A stretch of DNA of 6,964 nucleotides, taken from the NCBI GenBank assembly GCA_020344295.1, contig CP070819.1, positions 1,612,586-1,619,549 on the forward strand, in the 5' to 3' direction. Of the stretch, positions 1 to 5,492 are shown piece after piece (position 1 is the first letter of the stretch; every line of letters begins with the position of its first letter). Position numbers and translations under genes: made by a program. The stretch is from Dehalococcoidia bacterium (lineage in GTDB: Bacteria > Chloroflexota > Dehalococcoidia > SZUA-161). Under the pieces are notes generated by a model. The model was not told the origin of the DNA and searched no databases. It saw only the letters and a list, made by a program, of their open reading frames with translations.

Positions 1-1360
1 TAGACCACAGAATAGGTTCTGCTGTGAAAGACTGCTTGGTCTGGCTCCAGACGGAAGTTTGGTTCCCCATCTAGCGACCGCCTGGGAACAGGATCCCGAC
101 GCCAAGACCATCACGTTTACTCTGAGGGAAGGCGTGAAGTTCCATGTCGGGAGTGACTTCGATGCTGAGGCCGTCAAGTGGAACATGGATAAGTATATAG
201 CAGGGCCAAACCCCGAACTGAATAATGTTACGAATGTAGAGGTTACTGGTCCCTATGAGGTCAAACTGACCTGTGCAGTTTGGGATCCCTATTTGATACG
301 CAGTTTCATGTCCACTGGCGCTGCACAAATCGTCTCTATGGAATCGGCTATAGCGAATGGGGACGAGTGGTGTAAACTCAATCCCGTAGGAACTGGGCCA
401 TTCAAATGGGTCGGTTACGAGACTGATGTCTACATAGAATACGAAGCTTTCGATGATTACTGGCAAGAAGGCCTGCCTTATCTGGATGGTGTACGCATAG
501 AATATGTCCCCGAGGAAGCGGTACGTTTAGCATCCTTCCTTGACGATGACTGCCAGATTATGCATGAACTCTCTACCTTTAACGCCAGGAACTTGATGGA
601 CCAAGGCTATTGGGCCGGAGGCAGGGTGGTGCACATGAAAGGAGTTGCCGCGGACATGACGAAGCCACCCTTCGATGACATACGCATCCGTCAGGCGATG
701 GCACATGCCTTTCCTACGGCCGCTATAGTAGATGCGGTATACGATGGGATGTACAGGAGCACAAATCAGCTATCTCTCAGTGGCTGGACGGCCTATAACT
801 ACGAGATGGAAGGCTATCCCTATAACATCAACACAGCCAAGAGTTTACTGGCTGCGGCCGGTTACAGCGCTAGCAACCCGCTGCAAGCGACACTGTACTA
901 CACAGACGGGGCAGAGGAGTTTTACACTGTCTGGGCGGATTACATGGCAGCCGTGAACATCAATATCAACTTGGAGCCAAAGGGTCGCCGTGATTTCGGA
1001 CCCATTGTAGAAAACCCGTGGACAGGTTTGGTGGAATACCAGTTCTCGTACAACGGCTTTGAGCTAACATATGACCAGAGCCTGTCGATGACTTTGTGTG
1101 AGGATATGCCAGAGTACGTGAGCGTTGTCCTCCCGGCAGAGTATAATGACCTGTACGAAGCGATGCTGCTGGAGGAGGATCCGGAGGCAAGAGAGGAGAT
1201 GTACGTGCAGCTAAACACGATGGCGATAGATGAGTACTGTCTGGTTTTGCCAATGTATGGGTTCGAACCTCTTTGTGCCATGCAACCCTACGTACATGAT
1301 TGTGGCTGGGGCACGATAGCTTCGGAGTTCCTGCCTGAGATAATCTGGTTGGGCGAATAA
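1..1360 (+). CDS. ABC transporter substrate-binding protein, family 5 (peptide/nickel type), 5'-truncated
   Basis: This is the extracytoplasmic ligand-binding component of the importer encoded downstream. The reading frame is open from base 2, so the gene starts outside the window. The TTG at 59 is not a credible start, because conserved family sequence already lies before it (CERLLGLAPDGSLVPHLA). Visible length is 452 residues; the family is usually 500-600, so the signal peptide or lipoprotein leader and roughly the first 60-100 residues are missing. Family hallmarks are the early block TAWEQD...ITFTLREGVKFH followed by DFDAEAVKW (about visible residues 27-60), the mid-protein NPVGTGPFKW block, and the DIRIRQAMAHAF segment with the later INTAKSLLAAAGY helix. 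The C-terminus ends normally (FLPEIIWLGE, TAA). The protein is rich in Asp and Glu. It is first in the cluster, as is usual for dppA-type genes. The ligand cannot be deduced; peptide, nickel chelate or another small molecule are all possible. Confidence 0.93.
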   Translation, partial: RPQNRFCCERLLGLAPDGSLVPHLATAWEQDPDAKTITFTLREGVKFHVGSDFDAEAVKWNMDKYIAGPNPELNNVTNVEVTGPYEVKLTCAVWDPYLIRSFMSTGAAQIVSMESAIANGDEWCKLNPVGTGPFKWVGYETDVYIEYEAFDDYWQEGLPYLDGVRIEYVPEEAVRLASFLDDDCQIMHELSTFNARNLMDQGYWAGGRVVHMKGVAADMTKPPFDDIRIRQAMAHAFPTAAIVDAVYDGMYRSTNQLSLSGWTAYNYEMEGYPYNINTAKSLLAAAGYSASNPLQATLYYTDGAEEFYTVWADYMAAVNININLEPKGRRDFGPIVENPWTGLVEYQFSYNGFELTYDQSLSMTLCEDMPEYVSVVLPAEYNDLYEAMLLEEDPEAREEMYVQLNTMAIDEYCLVLPMYGFEPLCAMQPYVHDCGWGTIASEFLPEIIWLGE

Positions 1361-1389
1361 ACCATCTTGAGCTGTTTGCCCTTTCTAGC

Positions 1390-1420
1390 GAGTCAGCCGG
1401 GAGAAGCTCCCGGCTGACTC
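1390..1420 (+). terminator. Perfect 14-bp hairpin between binding protein and permease (attenuator/processing-type)
   Basis: The arms GAGTCAGCCGGGAG (1390-1403) and CTCCCGGCTGACTC (1407-1420) are exact reverse complements around a three-base AAG loop. The structure starts 29 bases after the TAA of the binding-protein gene. No run of T follows on the + strand (ATGATAATGG comes next), and none follows on the - strand, so it is not a standard intrinsic terminator. In operons of this class such a hairpin often protects the upstream message or weakens readthrough, so that the binding protein is made in excess over the membrane parts. That role is inferred here. The inverted repeat itself is certain. 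Confidence 0.6.
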
Positions 1421-1464
1421 ATGATAATGGACTAGACGCACCATACAAATTGCCGGCATCTGTC

Positions 1465-1469
1465 AAGGA
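1465..1469 (+). promoter_or_regulatory. Ribosome binding site for permease B
   Basis: AAGGA lies seven bases before the GTG at 1477. An in-frame TAG (1474-1476) directly precedes that GTG, so no longer in-frame start is possible. Together these fix the start of the permease. Confidence 0.7.
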
Positions 1470-1476
1470 CTTGTAG

Positions 1477-2430
1477 GTGGCTTCATACATTATTCGTCGT
1501 CTGCTAATGGGCCTGGTTATAGTCTGGGTGGTTACCATGTTTGTATTCTTTGTAATGCGGCTATTACCGGGCGACCCCTTGAAACTGTTTCTGGGCCAGG
1601 GATACGGTATCTATACTCAGGAGCAGCTCGAGGCTCTCAGAGCCCTATATAATCTGGACAAACCTCTAATCACACAGTATGTTATTTGGCTCGGTGACCT
1701 GTTGCACGGAGACCTGGGCATATCTATCGTTACCCAGCGGCCGGTAACCGAAATGATCGCTCACCGTTTGCCTATCACCATTAATCTGGCCTTCTTGGCA
1801 TTTATTGTCAGCGGTATTTTCGGTATTGCATTCGGGACTATCTGTGCCCTGAACAGGGGGAAGTGGGCGGATACATTATTCAGCGTCGTCGCTAATCTGG
1901 GAATAACGTTGCCAATCTTCTGGGTAGCGATACTGTTGATTTATGGTTTCTCCGTTCAGCTGGACCTGCTACCGACTTACGGATACACTTCCCCTTTCGA
2001 AGATTTTTGGTTGCATATAAAGAAGCTGATACTACCTGTATTCTGTATGTCCTTATTCTCTATAGGTTCCCTGACTCGCCAGACCCGTTCCAGCATGCTG
2101 GAAGTCATCCAGCAGGACTACATTCGGACAGCCTGGGCCAAAGGCCTGAGAGAAAGAACTGTCATCGTCCGGCACATGATCAAGAATGCCCTGATCCCCC
2201 TGGTGACCCAGATGGGGCTGCAGGCGAGGTTCACGCTTGGCGGAGCAGTCCTGATCGAGGTCGTCTTCGCTATCCCCGGTCTGGGCAGAATGATAGCGAC
2301 TGGAGCAGGGGCACTGGATTACCAGATGGTTCAGGGAGCAGTTCTGGTTACAGCTGTGCTGGTCGTGGTGGTAAACATTATCGTAGATATAACCTATGCA
2401 TGGATCGATCCACGTATACGGTATGATTGA
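1477..2430 (+). CDS. dppB: ABC transporter permease, DppB/OppB type
   Basis: This is one of the two membrane subunits forming the translocation channel of the importer. It has 317 residues, a normal length for the family (about 305-340). Hydrophobic segments lie near residues 9-29, 99-125, 134-158, 184-201, 238-265 and 286-308, giving six helices. Family hallmarks are the N-terminal start ASYIIRRLL, RLLPGDP after the first helix, the YNLDKPLITQY and LLHGDLGIS blocks before helix 2, and the cytoplasmic EAA-type loop (DYIRTAWAKGL at 214-224, ending at Pro241) that docks on an ATPase. The GTG start follows a stop codon directly and has an AAGGA site seven bases upstream. It sits 116 bases after the binding-protein gene and 34 before permease C. 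The symbol follows family naming; dipeptide specificity is not shown. Confidence 0.95.
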   Translation: MASYIIRRLLMGLVIVWVVTMFVFFVMRLLPGDPLKLFLGQGYGIYTQEQLEALRALYNLDKPLITQYVIWLGDLLHGDLGISIVTQRPVTEMIAHRLPITINLAFLAFIVSGIFGIAFGTICALNRGKWADTLFSVVANLGITLPIFWVAILLIYGFSVQLDLLPTYGYTSPFEDFWLHIKKLILPVFCMSLFSIGSLTRQTRSSMLEVIQQDYIRTAWAKGLRERTVIVRHMIKNALIPLVTQMGLQARFTLGGAVLIEVVFAIPGLGRMIATGAGALDYQMVQGAVLVTAVLVVVVNIIVDITYAWIDPRIRYD

Positions 2431-2464
2431 AAGGTAAGGCCATTGAGAACGCTGGAGGATAGAT

Positions 2465-3361
2465 ATGGCGATCCAACCTGAGGGCATGGCGACATTCCAA
2501 GAATCCCGACGACAGTACAGTGAATGGAGGAGGATAGCTCAGGTCTATCTTAGGAGGAAAGTCTCGGTCCTCGGCCTGGTAATCATTGTAGGATTGATTG
2601 TCACGGCTATCTTTGCGCCATTACTGGCTCCTTACGACCCTACTGTCACGGATGTGGTCAACAAATTACAGCAACCCAGTAGCGCCCATTGGTTCGGTAC
2701 CGATCAAGTGGGAAGGGACGTACTCAGCCGTGTAATATACGGTGCCCGTACATCGCTTCTGATAGCTTTAGGTGCCATGGGCTTGGCTGCTGTGATCGGA
2801 CAGACCCTAGGACTGATAGCAGGTTATTTCGGGGGCTGGCGGTTCCATATCATCATGCGCATAATGGATGCTCTGATGGCTATACCCAGGATAGTCCTTG
2901 CTATCATGGTGTCGGCTGTACTCGGAGGAGGTGTGAGAAATCTAATTCTCGCCCTGGGAATAGCTATGGTCGCCGGGCAAGCCCGCATGATGTGTGGCCA
3001 GGTTTTGACCGTCAAGCAAAATGACTATATTCTGGCGGGCCGGACGATAGGCGTAAATCACCTGCGAATGATGCTCCGGCATATCTATCCGAATGCCTTT
3101 CAGCCTCTTTTGGTTATGGTTACCGTCGGGCTGGGCATGACGATAATGTCCGAAGCTGCGTTGAGCTTCCTGGGCCTGGGAATCAGTGCTCAAACAGCTG
3201 CATGGGGGAGCATGATTAGCGATGGCCAAAACTATCTGTTTTCCAATCCAGTGCTCTCTATCGCTCCCGGAGTTGCCATCGGGCTGGTGGTCTTCGGTTT
3301 CAATATGGCGGGCGATGGGCTCAGGGATGCGCTGGATCCCAGGCTAAGAGGAGTTGTATAG
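2465..3361 (+). CDS. dppC: ABC transporter permease, DppC/OppC type
   Basis: This is the second channel-forming subunit and the expected partner of the preceding permease. It has 298 residues, typical for the family. A cytoplasmic N-terminal stretch of about 35 residues leads into the first helix (about 36-57, ending FAPLLAPYDP), matching the OppC N-terminal domain. It is followed by the diagnostic block HWFGTDQVGRDVLSRVIYGA starting at His75. The EAA-type loop is DYILAGRTIGV (from Asp187), continuing to RHIYPNAFQPLL. The C-terminal block begins SEAALSFLGLG and ends DALDPRLRG. The ATG start has GGAGG at 2454-2458, six bases upstream. An internal ATG at codon 8 is a less likely start because it is not placed behind that site. 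The gap to permease B is 34 bases. The symbol is by family, not by known substrate. Confidence 0.95.
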   Translation: MAIQPEGMATFQESRRQYSEWRRIAQVYLRRKVSVLGLVIIVGLIVTAIFAPLLAPYDPTVTDVVNKLQQPSSAHWFGTDQVGRDVLSRVIYGARTSLLIALGAMGLAAVIGQTLGLIAGYFGGWRFHIIMRIMDALMAIPRIVLAIMVSAVLGGGVRNLILALGIAMVAGQARMMCGQVLTVKQNDYILAGRTIGVNHLRMMLRHIYPNAFQPLLVMVTVGLGMTIMSEAALSFLGLGISAQTAAWGSMISDGQNYLFSNPVLSIAPGVAIGLVVFGFNMAGDGLRDALDPRLRGVV

Positions 3362-3373
3362 GCATAAGGAATC

Positions 3374-3378
3374 AGGGA
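3374..3378 (+). promoter_or_regulatory. Ribosome binding site that decides the ATPase D start
   Basis: AGGGA ends five bases before the GTG at 3384; a second purine-rich site (AAGGA, 3366-3370) lies just upstream. These favour GTG 3384 over the in-frame TTG at 3354, which lies inside the end of the permease C gene and has only the weaker AAGAGGAG-like sequence near it. Confidence 0.5.
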
Positions 3379-3383
3379 ATACC

Positions 3384-4373
3384 GTGGCAACGATACTAGA
3401 GGTCAAAAATCTGCGTACACAATTCAGGACTTTCGCCGGCGTGGTAAAAGCAGTCGATGATGCCTCATTCAGAATCGATGAGCAGGAAATCGTGGGAGTG
3501 GTGGGAGAAAGCGGATGCGGTAAATCGGTGTCCCAGCTATCGGTGATGCGTTTAATCAGCCGTCCTGGAGAAATAACATCAGGGCAGATCTTATTTGAAG
3601 GCCAGGATCTGATGAAATATGAGGCCAACGGACCGGAGATGCGCTCCGTCAGAGGAGCCAAGATAGCGATGGTTTTTCAGGAGCCGATGACCTCGTTGAA
3701 CCCGGTGTTAACCATTGGGAGGCAGGTCACGGAAATGCTGGAACTACACCTGAGAATGACAAAGGACGTTGCACGTGGTCGGGCGATCGAGCTGCTGGAC
3801 ATGGTGGGCATTCCCGCCGCGGAAACCAGACTGGACGACTACCCTCATCAGTTTAGCGGCGGAATGAGACAAAGAGTAATGGTTGCCATGGCGCTGTCCT
3901 GCAACCCAAGAATACTCATAGCCGACGAGCCAACGACTTCCCTGGATGTTACAACTCAGGCTCAATTGCTGGAGCTGATGAAAGAGATGATAGGTAAGTT
4001 CAATAGCTCGCTGGTCCTGGTGACTCACAACCTGGGTGTGGTTGCCCGTTATGCCCAGAGAATATACATCATGTATGCTGGGCGGATCGTAGAGACTGGA
4101 AGCTGTAAGGATATCTTTCGGAAGCCTCGCCATCCTTATACGATAGGATTGCTACGCTGTGTGCCCCGGATAGATGAGCAGGAGGGCAAAACACTGGATT
4201 CAATTAAGGGGTTACCGCCTGATCTGATAGATATGCCAAGAAATTGCGCCTTCTTACCTCGCTGTCCTTATGCAATAGATAGATGCCGAGTAGAGCCGTG
4301 GCCTGATCTTGAACTGGTGGGTGACGAGCACTATGCCCGCTGTTTCATCAATCCTGAGGAGATGCAAAGGTGA
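3384..4373 (+). CDS. dppD: ABC transporter ATP-binding protein, DppD/OppD type
   Basis: This is one of the two cytoplasmic ATPases that power import. From the GTG at 3384 it has 329 residues, standard for DppD. The start gives VATILEVKNLRTQF, a normal beginning for the family; the TTG at 3354 would add ten residues unlike the family. All nucleotide-binding motifs are intact: Walker A GESGCGKS (41-48), Q-loop Gln99 in FQEPMTSLNP, signature FSGGMRQR (157-164), Walker B with Asp181-Glu182 in ILIADEPTTSLD, and switch His215. The C-terminal oligopeptide-transporter domain has RHPYTIGLL and the cysteines C288, C294, C301 and C320. This CX5CX6CX18C set is typical of Dpp/Opp ATPases and has been linked to an iron-sulfur cluster in some DppD proteins. 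The gene follows permease C by 22 bases and its stop overlaps the next start. Confidence 0.95.
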   Translation: MATILEVKNLRTQFRTFAGVVKAVDDASFRIDEQEIVGVVGESGCGKSVSQLSVMRLISRPGEITSGQILFEGQDLMKYEANGPEMRSVRGAKIAMVFQEPMTSLNPVLTIGRQVTEMLELHLRMTKDVARGRAIELLDMVGIPAAETRLDDYPHQFSGGMRQRVMVAMALSCNPRILIADEPTTSLDVTTQAQLLELMKEMIGKFNSSLVLVTHNLGVVARYAQRIYIMYAGRIVETGSCKDIFRKPRHPYTIGLLRCVPRIDEQEGKTLDSIKGLPPDLIDMPRNCAFLPRCPYAIDRCRVEPWPDLELVGDEHYARCFINPEEMQR

Positions 4374-5395
4374 GTGCTCAAGGGAAATCCGAGACCGGTT
4401 CCAGGTCTCATACGCAGGGTGATAACGTCATCCTAGATGTGAGAAATCTCAAGGTCTATTTCCCTATTTTGCGGGGCCTGTTACGTCGCAAAGTAGCCGA
4501 TGTGAAGGCGGTTGACGGAGTGACCTTTGACCTGGAAAGGGGCGAGATCTTCGGTTTGGTAGGCGAGAGTGGCTGCGGAAAGACAACAGTCGGCCGCGCC
4601 ATCATCCGTGTTTACAAGCCTACGGAAGGCACTATCGTTTTTGAAGGGCAGGACATATCCACCCTTCCCGAAAAGGATCTCGGACCCCTTCGCAGCAAGA
4701 TGTCTCTCATCTTCCAGGATCCTTATAGCTCGCTTGACCCTCGCCAAGCTGCAGGCGATATTGTCGGTGAGCCCATGTTGACACATAAGATGGTCAAAGC
4801 GAAGTCTGAATATAGAGATAGAGTAGATGACTTATTCAGGATGGTAGGGCTGGATCCCGGTATGGGCAACCGTTACCCCCATGAATTCAGCGGTGGCCAA
4901 AGGCAGCGCATTGGCATAGCCCGAGCCTTAGCCTGCAACCCTTCCTTAATAATATGTGACGAGCCTATCTCAGCTCTGGACGTATCCATCCAGGCCCAGA
5001 TAATCAATTTGCTCAAAGATTTGCAGGCGCGTTTTAAGGACTTGTCGTATATGTTTATTGCCCATGATCTGGCGGTTGTTAAGCATATCAGCGGCAGGAT
5101 TGCGGTGATGTACCTAGGGCACATAGTAGAAATAACCACGGCCCGTGAGCTATATCGTAACCCAGTGCACCCCTATACCAGAGCACTGCTCTCAGCTATA
5201 CCCATACCCGATCCTTATATAGAAGAGACCCGCGAGAGGACAATTCTAACCGGAGAAGTGCCAAGTCCGTTGCATCCGCCTCCAGGCTGTGTTTTCCATC
5301 GTCGATGCCCAGCGGTAACTCCTGATTGTAGTAAGGTTGCCCCCACATCGAAGGAAGTAAGTCCGGATCATTGGGTAGCTTGTATCAGGATATGA
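4370..5395 (+). CDS. dppF: ABC transporter ATP-binding protein, DppF/OppF type
   Basis: This is the second ATPase, which pairs with the preceding one to form the nucleotide-binding dimer. It has 341 residues, normal for the family. Motifs are Walker A GESGCGKT (65-72), Q-loop Gln116 in FQDPYSSLDPR, signature FSGGQRQRIGIARAL (from Phe173), Walker B Asp197-Glu198 in ICDEPISALDVS, and switch His232 in IAHDLAVV. The FQDPYSSLDPR sequence and the early LRGLLRRKVADVKAVDGV segment mark it as the F-type rather than the D-type ATPase. The C-terminal domain has HPYTRALLSAIP and cysteines C307, C313, C320 and C338. The GTG start overlaps the previous stop (GTGA), with GAGGAG at 4356-4361 eight bases upstream, so translation of the two ATPases is probably coupled. 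The symbol is by family; the substrate is unknown. Confidence 0.95.
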   Translation: MSAQGKSETGSRSHTQGDNVILDVRNLKVYFPILRGLLRRKVADVKAVDGVTFDLERGEIFGLVGESGCGKTTVGRAIIRVYKPTEGTIVFEGQDISTLPEKDLGPLRSKMSLIFQDPYSSLDPRQAAGDIVGEPMLTHKMVKAKSEYRDRVDDLFRMVGLDPGMGNRYPHEFSGGQRQRIGIARALACNPSLIICDEPISALDVSIQAQIINLLKDLQARFKDLSYMFIAHDLAVVKHISGRIAVMYLGHIVEITTARELYRNPVHPYTRALLSAIPIPDPYIEETRERTILTGEVPSPLHPPPGCVFHRRCPAVTPDCSKVAPTSKEVSPDHWVACIRI

Positions 5396-5492
5396 AAGAA
5401 TGGCTTGTAGTTCGGGACTTCTGGCTCGTGGAGGTCTTCCATAATTTCATGATGAATACCAGGCGCTGAGACACGTAAGGAGCAGAATATCT
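5396..5492 (+). other. 97-base spacer between ATPase F and the flavoprotein
   Basis: No coding frame is evident here. A weak imperfect stem with G-U pairs can be drawn between 5415-5421 (GGACTTC) and 5431-5437 (GAGGTCT), followed by a slightly T-rich stretch (ATAATTTC). It is too weak to call a terminator. CATAAT at 5440-5445 looks like a -10 box, but I see no good -35 at 16-18 bases before it. The spacer could therefore allow readthrough from the transporter operon or hold a weak promoter; sequence alone does not decide. Confidence 0.3.
5477..5482 (+). promoter_or_regulatory. Ribosome binding site for the flavoprotein
   Basis: AAGGAG, a near-perfect Shine-Dalgarno core, ends ten bases before the ATG at 5493 and supports that start. 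The next in-frame ATG is ten codons in (MDWPYPV) and has no such site in front of it. Confidence 0.65.

Noticed and set aside
59..61. TTG at 59 as the start of the substrate-binding protein
   Set aside because: The frame is open back to base 2 and encodes conserved family sequence there, so the gene is cut by the window edge rather than starting at 59.
71..466. Antisense open frame of 131 codons opposite the binding-protein gene
   Set aside because: It lies wholly opposite a clear family 5 binding protein and its translation shows no recognisable domain; it is a shadow of the sense gene. The same applies to antisense frames at 940-1281, 2053-2487, 3344-3661 and 3744-4133.
1390..1420. Standard intrinsic terminator
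   Set aside because: The stem is strong, but no T-run follows on either strand, so only an attenuator or processing-type role is suggested.
1..5395. Nickel-specific (Nik) transporter
   Set aside because: Nothing in the binding protein or ATPases marks nickel specificity, and no nickel regulator or nickel enzyme gene is seen; only the broad peptide/nickel class can be stated.
5440..5445. CATAAT as a promoter -10 box for the flavoprotein gene
   Set aside because: No acceptable -35 hexamer lies 16-18 bases upstream, and a single hexamer match is expected by chance.
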